Below are positions 10,430 through 20,202 of a DNA stretch of 64,000 nt, piece after piece (position 1 is the first letter of the stretch; each line of letters begins with the position of its first letter). Where the stretch lies: positions 734,725-798,724 of the forward strand of contig NW_005200333.1 of NCBI RefSeq assembly GCF_000372725.1, given 5' to 3'. The notes beneath the pieces were generated by a model that was not told where the DNA came from, did not search any database, and was given only the letters and a program-made list of their open reading frames with translations. A program made the position numbers and the translations under genes. This DNA comes from Emiliania huxleyi CCMP1516. Lineage: Eukaryota > Haptophyta > Isochrysidales > Noelaerhabdaceae.

Positions 10430-10572
10430 GCGTCACGTTGATTCGTCTCAGTCTCACGTGAATTCGTCCCTGTCTCACTCTCAGCGTCTCAGCGTATCTC
10501 AATAGATCCATCACTCCGTCTCACTTCCGTCTCACTGCAGTCTCTTATTACTGCCTTCTCGTCCGTCTCAGC
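10430..10572. repeat. Degenerate CGTCTCA repeat
   Basis: Words GTCTCA, CGTCTCA and TCACT recur about twelve times, with ATTCGTC variants at the left. An inverted TGAGACCGG occurs at about 10380, but no flanking target duplication was found, so transposon status is not supported. Confidence 0.6.
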
Positions 10573-10583
10573 GCGGCAGGCTC

Positions 10584-10955
10584 CTATAGGGCAGCCTGCG
10601 TCATGGCTGCTGCAGGTGTCTTGACCGGAGGCTCTGTCTTGCGGATCACCTTGAGGTAGGATAGGGCGGCCAATCCGAGAACAACGAGAACCAACAACGC
10701 AGGTGCGATGATCACAACCAACATTACCATGCCGTCCTTTCCTCCGGTGTCTTCGCCCAATGACGGAGCAGACGGGTCGGGGGTCGGAAAGGGGTTACAT
10801 TGGCGGCGAAGGCCAGAGCACTGTATTGTCCCCGCCGCCGCCGTTGCCGCCGCCGAGCCCACCTCCTCGTCGGCTCGCGCAGTCAGCAGGCGGCGCGGGG
10901 TGAGCATCGCCTCGCACGGCATGACCAGAGAGAGCAGGAGCATCTTTGCGATCAT
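10584..10955 (-). CDS. Type I single-pass membrane protein
   Basis: One exon encodes 123 residues. The N-terminus MIAKMLLLSLVMPCEAML is a signal peptide; a short polar luminal part with IQCSGLRRQCNPFPTPDPS follows. A strong membrane helix, about residues 75-98 (MVMLVVIIAPALLVLVVLGL), comes before a short basic tail with YLKVIRKTEPPVK. This is the layout of a type I plasma-membrane or endomembrane protein. No family is recognised. The ATG at 10955 is chosen because it places the hydrophobic core right after the start. Confidence 0.6.
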   Translation of the reverse strand: MIAKMLLLSLVMPCEAMLTPRRLLTARADEEVGSAAATAAAGTIQCSGLRRQCNPFPTPDPSAPSLGEDTGGKDGMVMLVVIIAPALLVLVVLGLAALSYLKVIRKTEPPVKTPAAAMTQAAL

Positions 10956-11613
10956 CGCCGTGCGCTGGTGGTTGGCGGTGCTGACGCCGATGGCTCGAAG
11001 GACCCTGCGCCGAGAAAGCGTGAGTCGTGGATCGCGTGCGGGGTGGAGAGCGCGTGAAGGGAGAGCAGCGGGGTGGCGCGGTGTCGGCGCTTGTGGCCCT
11101 GGCGTATATCGCAAGGGCTTTGGCGCACGGAGGAGAGAGCACGTGGTGGAGAGAGCATGGTAGAGAGGGCGCAGCTGCGAGGCCCGCCCCAGCACATCGC
11201 AATCTCTCTGCATACCGCAAAACGTCCCCTGGTCGCAGAACACACGCAAAGCCAGAGCGGGGGCGGACACCGTTCGTCGAGTGGTACCGTCTGAGACGGC
11301 CCTCAGGCGGTACCGAGCGCGGGAGCCAAATGCACGGCCTCTCCGAGGTCTCGACCTCACAGACTCTGCGTGCGCCGATGCCGCGCGATGCCAGAGCTTC
11401 CTGCGGCGGCGCCCGACTGCTCGAGAAGCGGCTCAAAGGAAGGGGCCGTGCGGCGCACCCTCCGGCGAGTGGCGAACGGCCGCATGGCGATCCGCCCGTT
11501 GAGCCGCTTCCATTGAGCCGGCGACCCAAATGCAGCCCCCCTGTTGCTCTCGGACTGCAGCTGGCTGGTGCCGCCCCGCCTTCCCGATGCTCCGCTGCCG
11601 CCCGCACAGGGGC

Positions 11614-12129
11614 TCACTCGCTGTCGTCGTCGTTGACGAAGCCACCCTCGGAGGCGGCGCTTCCCTTCTGCCGCTTCGCAGGCGGCTGTGCCGCCGCCTC
11701 GCCCTCCGTCACGGTGTTGGTCGGGTCCTGTTCACGGTCGAGCTGTGAGGTGACGCGGCGCACGGGCTCGGGAGCTATCGGCCGGGTTCTCGGCGGCGAC
11801 AGGGCGACTTGGCGAGGCGCGGTGACCTCGGGTATCTCGGGTGACCTCGCCTTGCGCAGCGCGGCCAGCACCGCCGCGCGCTGCGAGCCCGGAAAGCACC
11901 AGCCGCCGAGGCCCTTGTTCCAGCTTCCCTTGAGCGCCTTGAGCAGCTCCGTGACCTTCTGCGTCTCGCCCGTCACGAGGACGGCCTTCTTGTGCGGCGA
12001 GACCGTGAGCACTGCGCCAGCGGCAGCGGAGCAGGAGGCCTCGACTACGGCAGTGGTCGCTGCCGCAGCGGCCTCGGCGCCGGTGCCGGGGGCCTCGGCG
12101 CTATGCGCGATGCCCGCCTTGTCGAGCAC
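11614..12129 (-). CDS. Probable nuclear protein with a KGSWNKGLGGWCFP motif, 5' end open
   Basis: The reading frame contains KAVLVTGETQKVTELLKALK followed by GSWNKGLGGWCFPGSQR. This pattern (K-x-W-x-x-x-L-x-G-W-x-F-P) recurs in eukaryotic and large-DNA-virus proteins of unclear function. A basic PPAKRQKG near the C-terminus is a plausible nuclear localisation signal, and the protein ends in an acidic VNDDDSE. No ATG begins this frame. The frame continues upstream as GQTPARLVAAVLDKAG, so a 5' exon is likely between 12130 and 12250. Confidence 0.5.
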   Translation of the reverse strand: MLDKAGIAHSAEAPGTGAEAAAAATTAVVEASCSAAAGAVLTVSPHKKAVLVTGETQKVTELLKALKGSWNKGLGGWCFPGSQRAAVLAALRKARSPEIPEVTAPRQVALSPPRTRPIAPEPVRRVTSQLDREQDPTNTVTEGEAAAQPPAKRQKGSAASEGGFVNDDDSE

Positions 12130-12920
12130 CGCGGCAACGAGACGGGCAGGGGTTTGCCCAGAACGGCGTCCCGCAATCTGATCCTTGCTCTACAAGCAGC
12201 GGCCTGCTCCCGCTGCCGGCGCCGCCGGCGCCGTACCTCCTCGTCGTCGCTCGTGGCTGTGTGTATGTACGTCGCTCTGCGCGCGATACACACCGAGCCT
12301 TCTCTCGGGGGAGACGGACGGAAGGACGTAAATAAAGCCTCGTGTACTTTTAGCTTATTCTCTCTCTCTCTCTCTCGTGTAGGCGCCGAGATGGGCACTT
12401 CCCAAACTTCGCGAGAGGCGTAGCGGACGCTGGGCAGTGGTGTGTTCGTCGGCGTGCGGCGAGGGCGGCGACGCTGGTGGCCCGCTGCAAGGGCTTCGGC
12501 GCGCTGTGGCAGAGCGTGGTGGAGTGCGAGTACGCTTGGGGAGAGGGCGGTGCAGAGAGCCGCGCGAGGGGCACGCAGTAGGGCAGGGAGGCGGGCGGGA
12601 CGCCGAAAGGCAGACGCATTTGAGTAAGGTGACACGCCACAGGCTGCGATGGCGTCTCGATTTTGCGATTTGAAGAAAAAACGTACAAGAGAGCCCCTGT
12701 GCCCTGACTATAGTCGAGCGCGTCGGAGAGGTGTTTCGGCACCGAGTGTTTGCCCAGCCCTCGGGGGGGGCGCGGAAAAGAGGAACCTAAATCAACCACC
12801 AGAACCCGGAGGAGCGAGGACGTTCAGGTGATCGTGCGTCCACATTTTTGCGCTGCGGTGGCCCAGGACCCGCAGGCGAGGCTGTCAGCCACACTCCAAG
12901 CTCCACGATTGGTCGGTAGC
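12130..12920. other. No confident gene
   Basis: Contains a short (TC)n tract near 12358-12376 and may hold the 5' exon of the preceding minus-strand gene. Nothing else is supported. Confidence 0.35.
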
Positions 12921-14308
12921 ATGCTCAAGTGCTGCGCCTGCTTCGCCGCCAAGAATCACCCATCGCGGCAGGGCTCCCGCGACGAAACGGCCGAGCGACA
13001 CAGCCTGACTGCAATGCCGCGGTGGCTGCGCATGAGCCTCCCTCCCCTTCGAACGCAACCAGAGACTATGCACAGGCCTTCTGATCACTGCGCAGCTGGT
13101 GAGCCGATCCTCGTCCGTGTGTAGGCATGACCCCGTCTCGTCCAGCACGTCGGCACTGCCCGTCTCGCCCTCGAAAGCTGGCCACGCTGCAAAGCCCTGC
13201 CAGGACCGCGGCATCGTGCACTGGCCTTTCAACGGGTCGGAGAATGAGGCGCTGCTGTGCGTCTTTGACGGCCACGGCAAGAACGGCGAGCGGGTTGCCG
13301 ACCTTGTCATGAATGAACTCCCTAGTCTGCTGCAGGAGCGGGCAGCGGAGCTGCGGGCCGAGCCTAAGAAGACGCTCATCACTGCGGTGGAGCAGATCGA
13401 CTCTCTGGTGCTCGCCCGCGATGGCGGAGAGTTTGCGAAAGAGTGCGGCACCACCTCGACGGTGCTCTACATCAACGGGTGCACGATCTGGTCAGCGTGC
13501 TCCGGAGACTCGCGGGCTGTCATGGGCTCCACAAAGGGTGGTGCCATCGTCGCGCGAGACCTCTCAGTCGACTGCAAGCCAGACATGGACGGTGCGCGCC
13601 ATGCTACCCCGCCTAGCCTCGAGCAATCACAGCAGGAGTTTCGACGCGTGCCAGGTGAGAGGGAGCGGCTGGAGGCTGCTGGAGGCATGGTCCTCTCTGG
13701 CACGCGGGGCAGAACCTCGCGCGTGTTCACGGCGGGGGGCATCGGCCTCGCCATGTCTCGCTCCATCGGCGATCCCGAGGTGTGTCGGCCACCACCCTCG
13801 ATGTGTCCAACCGGAAGCCAACACGCCCTCTTCCCCTACTCAGGCGAAGATGGCCGGTGTGATCGCCACTCCGCTCGTCCATCGCTTTGACATCAACGCT
13901 GCGGACCCGGAGGACCCCGAGGCGGACGGCGACCGCTTCGTCATCCTCGCGAGCGACGGCGTGTGGGAGTTTATCGACTCGGAGGCGGCGTGCGGCATCG
14001 TCGCAGCACACGGCCGATCGAATCGTGGCGCGCGGTGGACAGCTGGGGCGTGCGAGGCGCTAGTGCTGGAGGCGGCGCAGCGTTGGAAGCGCGAGACCAG
14101 CACCTACCGCGACGACATAACTGCGATCGTGGCGCGCCTTCCCGCCATGGAGACGGGCGGGGAGAGGCGGAGGGGCTGGGCGCGGGTGCGCTTCCAACTG
14201 TTTAAGCGGCAAGAGGACGCACAAATGCTCGACGTGGCTCTGTGCCACCGGCGAGGATTCAAGAAGGTGCCGCCACACCGGAGGCCGAGGCCGCGGTCGG
14301 CTCGGTAA
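12921..14308 (+). CDS. PP2C-type protein phosphatase (PPM family)
   Basis: Metal-dependent Ser/Thr phosphatase. Exons 13125-13591, 13655-13779 and 13844-14308 are well supported; a first exon 12921-13021 (MLKCCACFAAK) fits in phase with a 103-nt intron but is tentative. The other introns are 63 and 64 nt, GT-AG. Motifs in order: CQDRGIVHWPF, LLCVFDGHG (metal-binding Asp), TTSTVLYINGCTIWSACSGD, LSVDCKPDMDGERERLEAAG across intron 2, GGIGLAMSRSIGD, then GVIATPLVHRFDI, VILASDGVWEF (metal-binding Asp) and YRDDITAIV. All PP2C core motifs are present, so it should be active. Product about 385 residues. The short basic tail after DDITAIV is not conserved in the family. Confidence 0.88.
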
Positions 14309-14492
14309 GGTCGCGCGCTTCATGGTTTCACATGGCCCTATTTCCGCATATCCGACATCGCAATTAAAATCCCTCTGTGGTGGCGGCGTGCCGTGCCTGG
14401 GCATGTTTTTCTTCATCTCTTCAGGGCCTGGCCGCCGGGCAGCTGGCGCCGGGCCTCTCTCGACGCCGTGAGGGCGCGCGCAGCTTCCGGAG

Positions 14493-15386
14493 ATGCTGCA
14501 GGAAATGTTGCGGCGCATGTATGACGTCGCTCCCTCGGCCAGCATAAAGGATGCGGCTACGTCCGACAGCTCGAACTGCTCGCTTCCCGGCCGTTGGCGT
14601 GACGTGGACGCGCGGCTCATCACCGTAAAGGGCGAGCGGCACACTGGAACGAACTTTATCGAGGGCATCCTTCTGCACCACTTTCCTCGGAGAGTCCGCC
14701 GCCGCCGCGGCGTGCACCTGTTCGCCGGCTGCGACGTGTCGTCGCAGCAGCTCGACGATAAAGGCCTGGATCGGTCCTGGTGCTGCTCCAAGCACGGACT
14801 TCCGGCGGTGTGCGTCTTCGCGCCTCCGCCCGTGTACGTCATCACGCTGAAGCTCCCATTCGCTTGGCTCGTCTCCATCCACGCGCATCCGTACACCGGC
14901 TGCGGGGTCAACAGATCCTTCTCGGCCTTCCTGCGCCAGCCCTTTGCGGCCTATGGGATGTGCAGGCCGTTCCGCGTCCGAGAGACGCCGGTGGACGTAT
15001 GGAGCGAGTACTCCCTCGCAGCGCAGCGGATGGCAGGCCCTGGATCGCCTACCCCGGCGGTGCTGTGGCGTGACACCGACTACCTGAGCGAGCGGCGCCT
15101 GCGTTGCAAGCTCGAGGAGCTCGCGGCGCGCATGGGCCTCTCCATCGGCGGCGCGACGCTCCCGCGTACGCTCGCGGTGAGCATGTCGGGCTACGGCAGG
15201 ACGGTGAAGTGGACTCCGAAGGCTTATTACGAGCAGGGCGAGAAGCTGCGGCGCACACCGTGGCGGGGGCGCTACTCGGACGCGGACCTCGCCTGGGTGA
15301 ACGGGCGCCTCACCGATGAGGCGATGAGCGGCTTCGACCGCCCTGGAGATGAGCATAGGCTAAGTACTAGGACGGTCAAACTCTAA
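14493..15386 (+). CDS. Sulfotransferase-like P-loop protein
   Basis: A single exon encodes 297 residues. Near the N-terminus LITVKGERHTGTNFIEGIL matches the GERHSGTN-type phosphate-binding loop seen in a group of algal sulfotransferase-like proteins. This loop would bind the 5'-phosphate of PAPS. Downstream VYVITLKLPFAWLVSIHAHP fits the strand-helix that follows in sulfotransferases, and a DVWSEYSLAAQRM helix and a VLWRDTDYL strand follow. No signal peptide is seen, so a 5' exon with a membrane anchor may be missing. It ends about 310 bp from a convergent sialyltransferase-like gene; both could act on surface polysaccharide or glycoprotein. Confidence 0.65.
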   Translation: MLQEMLRRMYDVAPSASIKDAATSDSSNCSLPGRWRDVDARLITVKGERHTGTNFIEGILLHHFPRRVRRRRGVHLFAGCDVSSQQLDDKGLDRSWCCSKHGLPAVCVFAPPPVYVITLKLPFAWLVSIHAHPYTGCGVNRSFSAFLRQPFAAYGMCRPFRVRETPVDVWSEYSLAAQRMAGPGSPTPAVLWRDTDYLSERRLRCKLEELAARMGLSIGGATLPRTLAVSMSGYGRTVKWTPKAYYEQGEKLRRTPWRGRYSDADLAWVNGRLTDEAMSGFDRPGDEHRLSTRTVKL

Positions 15387-15696
15387 CGAGATGGATAGGG
15401 GGACCCATGAGTCCCGCACGATTTTTTGGGGTGTGTGAGGGCGACTTTTCCATTCGTGTGTCCTCTCAAAAGACAAAACCAGGACCCAAAACACAGTTAC
15501 ACACACACCACACAGACACACACCGCACAAAACTCTCAAAACCACAACGAAAGAGACACCACGTCACGACCCGCTCTTCAAAGTCTCAACCGCTCAACCC
15601 GCCGAAGTGCGGGCTGACGGCCCGTCAGCCGTCTCTCGCGGTCACAGCTCACACAACTTTGATAAACAGCTCATTATAGTTACATAATATCAAGAT
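15387..15696. other. Intergenic space between convergent genes
   Basis: A/C-rich stretch with ACACAC-type words at 15495-15530. It should hold both transcript ends, but no clear polyadenylation signal can be picked. Confidence 0.4.
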
Positions 15697-16509
15697 TCAA
15701 GTTTTGCTGGAAGGAACTGCGTTGCGACTCCACCTTGTTCTGTTGCGCGATGCCCGCCGTGGAGGAGTGCAGCACACGTGCACGCGTGGCATGCATCGCG
15801 CCGCCGAAGAATGGGCACCGAGCGATCGCACGTCTTGTCGGCGAGGGTGTCGGACAACATTGGTCGGTGGTGCGACGGGCGAGGCTGCGACGCATTCGCT
15901 CAGGGGCAGCACACGGCCTTCTGCCACGAGCTGCCGTGCGACCCGCGTCTCTTGCCGCGTGTCGTGCACCTTGCCCGCAGCGCCCTTGCCGTCGGCATAG
16001 TAATGGCCACTTTTGCCGTCCCCACCGGAAAAGAAGTCGAAGCCGTGGATGTGCACCACGCGGAAGTGGCGCAAAAGGTGCGCCAGCACGAGCAGGCCCG
16101 AGCTTGGCCTAGAAGTCACGCCGTGGCGGGCGTGCAGCTCGGCTGCCACTCCGCGCTCGGTGAAGTTGACACGATGCCGCATCGCGGGCGGCACTCGAGA
16201 GAGCGTCTCCCTGCGAACGATCGGATACGTGCAGTTTCGGTACGTCCGCTGTGGAACGGCGACGAGCACAGGGATCTGGTGACGCTCGTGGTACGTTTCG
16301 AGAAGCGTGGGCGCCATGTTGCCAGACATTGCCCAGAGCGTCAGTCGACCGCCCACGTACGGCTCAAAGCCGAGGGACTGGAACTCGTTGAAGCGCACGA
16401 CGTTTGGAAAGTGATCGATATGCGCACCAAGACGATGTGCCAGCGCCGAGGGACCGTTGCCGATGAGAATGACCTCGCGCGGTGCAGTGCAGGCTGACGG
16501 TCGAGCCAT
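15697..16509 (-). CDS. Sialyltransferase-like glycosyltransferase (GT29 type)
   Basis: The protein starts MARPSACTAPREVILIGNGP. VILIGNGPSAL followed by GAHIDHFPNVVRFNEFQ corresponds to the GT29 large (L) motif that binds the nucleotide-sugar donor. SRPSSGLLVLAHLL with HIHGFDFFSGG matches the small (S) motif, and GHYYADG fits the HxxY-like motif near the catalytic end. The C-terminal third is Arg-rich and may be intron read-through. An N-terminal anchor is missing; the CAACAG before the start could be an acceptor for a 5' exon. In the family these enzymes act in the Golgi. Activity on sialic acid or Kdo-like acids is inferred. Confidence 0.7.
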   Translation of the reverse strand: MARPSACTAPREVILIGNGPSALAHRLGAHIDHFPNVVRFNEFQSLGFEPYVGGRLTLWAMSGNMAPTLLETYHERHQIPVLVAVPQRTYRNCTYPIVRRETLSRVPPAMRHRVNFTERGVAAELHARHGVTSRPSSGLLVLAHLLRHFRVVHIHGFDFFSGGDGKSGHYYADGKGAAGKVHDTRQETRVARQLVAEGRVLPLSECVAASPVAPPTNVVRHPRRQDVRSLGAHSSAARCMPRVHVCCTPPRRASRNRTRWSRNAVPSSKT

Positions 16510-16670
16510 TTTGTGCACGACTGTTGCACAAGCGGCCTGGGCAGGAAGCCGCGATCGTGGTTGGGGAAATTCTTTTTCACAGATTTCTTTAAATTATTTT
16601 TCGTTCGAGTCCAGGCGTGAGATGCTAAAATTCTTTTTCGTCTCTGCCGTTATCAGCAATCGCTCCTCAC

Positions 16671-17894
16671 ATGACGAGCGACTCCTCCTCCTCCTCCTCC
16701 AGCGGCTCCTCCAGCGGCTCCGGCAGCGACAGCGACAGCGACGACTCCGGCAGCTCCAGCGACTCCAGCTCCGGCTCCAGCTCCGGATCGTCCTCCGGCT
16801 CGGGGTCCAGCCGCGCTCCGTCCGAGCCCAAGCGGCGGCCGCAGCCGCGCCACGCACCCTCGGGCTCGGACTCCGACACAACCGTGATTGACCTGCGGCT
16901 CGTGGCGAGCCGCGACGGCCTCACTCTGCGACAGCGTCGCACAACGTCGCGTGCACCCACAGCCGGCAGCGATGGTGGCGGCGGCGGCTCGGACTCTGAA
17001 GAGCGCAGGCTGCGGCGCGAGCGTGAACGCCGTCGGCGCGCCGCGCGTGCTGAGCGGGAGGAGGAAGAGCGGCGACTCGCGGCCGAGCGCGACGCCGAGG
17101 CGCGCGAGGCGCGGCGGCGCGAGGCGCGGCGGAAGCACGAGGCGGAGGTCGAGGCGGAAGAGGAGGCAGAGGCGGAGCTGAGGGCCCAGATCGCCGCGCG
17201 CGACGCGGCTGCGCGCGCCACTCGTGCCGCCGAGGAGGCGGAGGCGCGTGAGGCGGCGGCCGCGGCGCGCGAGCGGCGCGAGCGGCGCGAGGCGCACCTG
17301 CAGCGCGCCTCTGCCCTCCGGCGGGAGCTGCAGCAGCTTGGCGGTGCCGCCGCCGCCGCCTCTGCCGCGGGCGCAGCCGACGGCGCGACTGGTGCGCGGT
17401 TGAGGGAGGTGGAGGCGCAGCTGCTCCGGGCCGCCTCGGGCGCGGCCGACGCGGCGGACGGCGGGCGCGTGGCGGAGGCCGACGCTCTGCGCCTCGAGGC
17501 CGAGGGGCTGCGAGCGGCTGCGGCGCAGCTCGCGGCGACGCACGAGGCGGCGCAGCAGCGCGGGCGGGAGGAGGGGCGGGCGGAGCTGCGGGCGGTGCGG
17601 GAGGAGGTGGAGGCGCTGCGGGAGGAGCGGCGGCGGGACGAGGCGCGCCGCCTCGACGAAGCGAAGGCCGCCGCGGAGGCTGCGTGAGGGCTGAACGCAC
17701 ACACACACTGGGTTCGATCCTCTGGAGGTATGGGACTAGGCGCTTCACGCCGACGCGGAGGCTCGCGCGCGTGCGGCAGAGGCGCAGGTGGCGGCGCTGC
17801 GTGAGGAGGTTGCCCGCGCCGCCGCCGCTCCTCCGCCGGCGCACGGCGCGCCGCCGGCGCACGGCGCCGCGGCCAGCGAGGAGGCGACGCGCGC

Positions 17895-17956
<62 letters not shown>

Positions 17957-18647
17957 CACCCACGCGCACCGGGCCTTGCACTTTGAATGCCGTGGGGCTC
18001 CTGTCGTCTAGACGTGGAGACGCGAGCGCTGCCCTGGCCCTTGCCCCACCACCTCGTGTGTGTGGAGAAGTTTACCTGACCTGACCTGACCTTAGGAGGC
18101 GACGGAGGGTGCCGCGCAGAGCGCTCTTCGCGACGAGCTCACTTCGGCGGTCGCGGCGCTACGCGCGGCGCGGGATACGCACGACTCGTTTGCGGCCGCA
18201 GTCGCGCAGGCGCAGCAGCTCTCCTCGACGGCGCTGGCGGAGGCGGCGGCCGCAAAGGCGGCGGCGGAGGCGGCGGCGGCGAAGGCGGCGGCGGAGGCGG
18301 CGGCGAGGGAGAGGGCAGAGGAGGCGGCGGCAGAGGCGGCCGCGGCGGCGGCAGAGGCGGCGGCAGAGGCGGCGGCGGCGAGGGCGCAGGCGAGGGAGGA
18401 TGCACAACGAGCAGAGGCAGCGAGGGCGGAGGAGGCGAAGGCGGAGGAGGCGAAGGCGGAGGAGGCGAAGGCGGAGGCTGCGAGGGTGGAAGTGGCGCAT
18501 GCTGAGGCGGCGAGGACGGCGGCGGCGGCGGAGGAGGAGGAGGAGGCGGAGGCGAGGGCAGGGGAGGCGAGGGCTGAGGCAGTGAGGGGCGAGACGGCCA
18601 CGGCGGTGGCTGTGACAGCGTCTCTTCACACCTCTAGCTGTGAATAG
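16671..18647 (+). CDS. Ser-rich and long Ala/Glu/Arg coiled-coil protein
   Basis: Three exons, 16671-17681, 17740-17883 and 18099-18647, give a continuous product of about 567 residues. Residues 1-60 are almost pure Ser/Gly/Asp. A short conserved-looking VIDLRLVASRDGLTLRQRR follows, then more than 400 residues of heptad-like Ala/Glu/Arg coiled coil (EERRLAAERDAEAREARR; later AKAEEAKAEEAKAEAARVE). Both introns use GC donors and each belongs to a different introner family, so this gene has been hit twice. Function is unknown; a structural or scaffolding role is the usual inference. The 3' end may extend further by splicing. Confidence 0.6.
17682..17739 (+). mobile_element. Introner-like intron, family A, copy 2
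   Basis: This 58-nt GC-AG intron matches the intron at 184-247 over its last ~39 nt, with only a few mismatches and a small CA-unit difference. The coiled-coil frame holds only with the GC donor at 17682. The host gene is unrelated to that of copy 1. A flanking duplication is not clear here: CGCGGAGGCT at 17672-17681 and 17754-17763 may just be repeated Ala-Glu-Ala codons. Confidence 0.6.
17884..18098 (+). mobile_element. Introner-like intron, family B, copy 3, with (AC)n
   Basis: This 215-nt intron is homologous to those at 7474-7624 and 8900-9166. AGGAGGCGACG is present at 17879-17889 and 18094-18104, an 11-bp duplication spanning both splice junctions. An (AC)n tract occupies 17896-17952, and three TGACC words precede the acceptor. 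Confidence 0.65.
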
Positions 18648-18974
18648 GCGGGCGACACGGCGGTGGCTGGAGGAGAGGCGGCCGCCTCGCCTTTGGCGGA
18701 GAGAGACGCTTCCAGGACACGTCCTCGAGATGTCCGAGACATGTCCCACAGGCGGCGGCCTCGCCTCCGTCCGAGAGAGTGCCGCCAGTCACTAGAGTGC
18801 CGCCAGTCACGCCGAGGGCGGGCGGCAGCGCGAGGAGGGCGGCCCGCGAGCGTCGGCGGCGCACCCCGCGCAGCGGCACGCCCGGCGACGCGGCGGCGGC
18901 GCGGCGGGCTGATGCGCGGCTGACGCGGCTCGACAGTGCGCCTGTCTCCCCTTCTCGCGCGCGTGTGTCCCTTT

Positions 18975-19074
18975 NNNNNNNNNNNNNNNNNNNNNNNNNN
19001 NNNNNNNNNNNNNNNNNNNNNNNNNNNNNNNNNNNNNNNNNNNNNNNNNNNNNNNNNNNNNNNNNNNNNNNNNN
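18975..19074. other. Assembly gap (100 N)
   Basis: Exactly 100 N, the usual placeholder for a gap of unknown size. The right flank, 19075-19375, is dominated by runs of G and C and should be treated as low-quality base calls. Confidence 0.98.
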
Positions 19075-19381
19075 AGCCCCCCCGGGGGGGGGGGCCACCC
19101 GGGGGGGGGGGCCCCCCGAGTTTGGGGGGGCCCCCCCGGGAAGGGGCCCCCCCGGGAACGGGGGGGGGGGGGGGGGGGTTTATTCGGGGTTAACGGGGCT
19201 AAAAAGGGCCCTTTTTTCCCCTTTTGGGGGGGGGGGGTCCCCCCCCCCCCCCCCACCCACCCACCACCACCACACAGGCCACCGGGTCCCTCCCTCCCCT
19301 CCCTCCTTTCTTGGGGCCCCTTTGGACGGGGGGCTTCCCCCCCCCCCCCCCCCTACCCCCCCCCCCCCACCACCAGCCGCG

Positions 19382-19911
19382 ATGGAGGAGGTGCGGCATC
19401 TCATCGACGCCCCGCACATGTCCGAGACGGCGCGCCAGCTGCTCTCGCAAGACTTGGCCGACTTCAGCTCGTGCGCGCTGTCGCAGCTCGCCGCCGCCGC
19501 CGCGCCCGCCGCGCCCGCGGAGGGTCGGCCGGACAAGGTGCTGGAGGAGCAAGCGGCAGAGGAGGTTGTCGAGGTGGGTGTGGCGGACCCGCCCGACGGC
19601 GTGCTGCCCCTGCCTAAGTAAGACTGAGTACTCAACAATGAATAGGTGGCGAGGGCGGATAGCGACGTGCTGCGCGCGAGCCGCTCCGTCGGCGCCGCCA
19701 CCACGCGGAGCGAGCCGCGATCCGACTTTGGCGCGACCTTCGACAAGATGCTTTCTCTCGCGCCCGGCGCCGGACGCGTGCAGGCCCGCCCCCCCCCCTC
19801 CCCTACCCCGCGGCGCTCACGCCGCGGCCTCGTTGCGCGACAGGCACGCACACCGAGGAGGAGCTGCTCGGCGCGGCCATCGGCGCCTTCACCGACGCCG
19901 GCTGGGCGTGA
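19382..19911 (+). CDS. Unknown acidic/helical protein next to the gap
   Basis: The first exon reads MEEVRHLIDAPHMSETARQL, then LLSQDLADFSSCALSQL, up to about 19618. A second exon (about 19657-19770) gives ADSDVLRASRSVGAATTRS and DFGATFDKMLSLAPGAG. A last exon, 19846-19911, gives THTEEELLGAAIGAFTDAGW and a stop. The first intron would be only 36 nt if drawn to keep frame, so that junction is uncertain. The second fits a GC donor. The true start may lie in the gap, and the gene could be part of a longer one. No family is recognised. Confidence 0.45.
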
Positions 19912-20202
19912 GGGGGGCACGGCGGGGGGATGCGCGCTTGCGCAGGGCAGAGGGCGGGCGGGAGGAGCTGCGGCGGGTTCGCCGTGTGCTGTAATTAGCT
20001 GCGGCCGGCCTGTGCATTCACGGGGATCGCACCCAAACGCACAAGGCACGACATGCCACAAGCTGCTGGCGGGCCCGGCGGCGGCGCCATGCCGCGTCGG
20101 TGCGGGGCGGGGAGAGAAGTGACAGTACACTTTGAAGATTGAAAAATAAAAACCTGGGGTGCCTCTGTGCCCGAGGGTCAGACGCTCTCACACAGTGCAC
20201 AC

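Noticed and set aside
13592-13843. PP2C introns as introners
   Set aside because: They are 63-64 nt like others but have no repeat beyond the splice-site bases and no similarity to families A or B.
16667-17959. Long minus-strand frames over the coiled-coil gene
   Set aside because: Poly-Ala/Ser/Arg read-through of GC-rich codons on the wrong strand; ends in (CA)n translated as VCVCVC.
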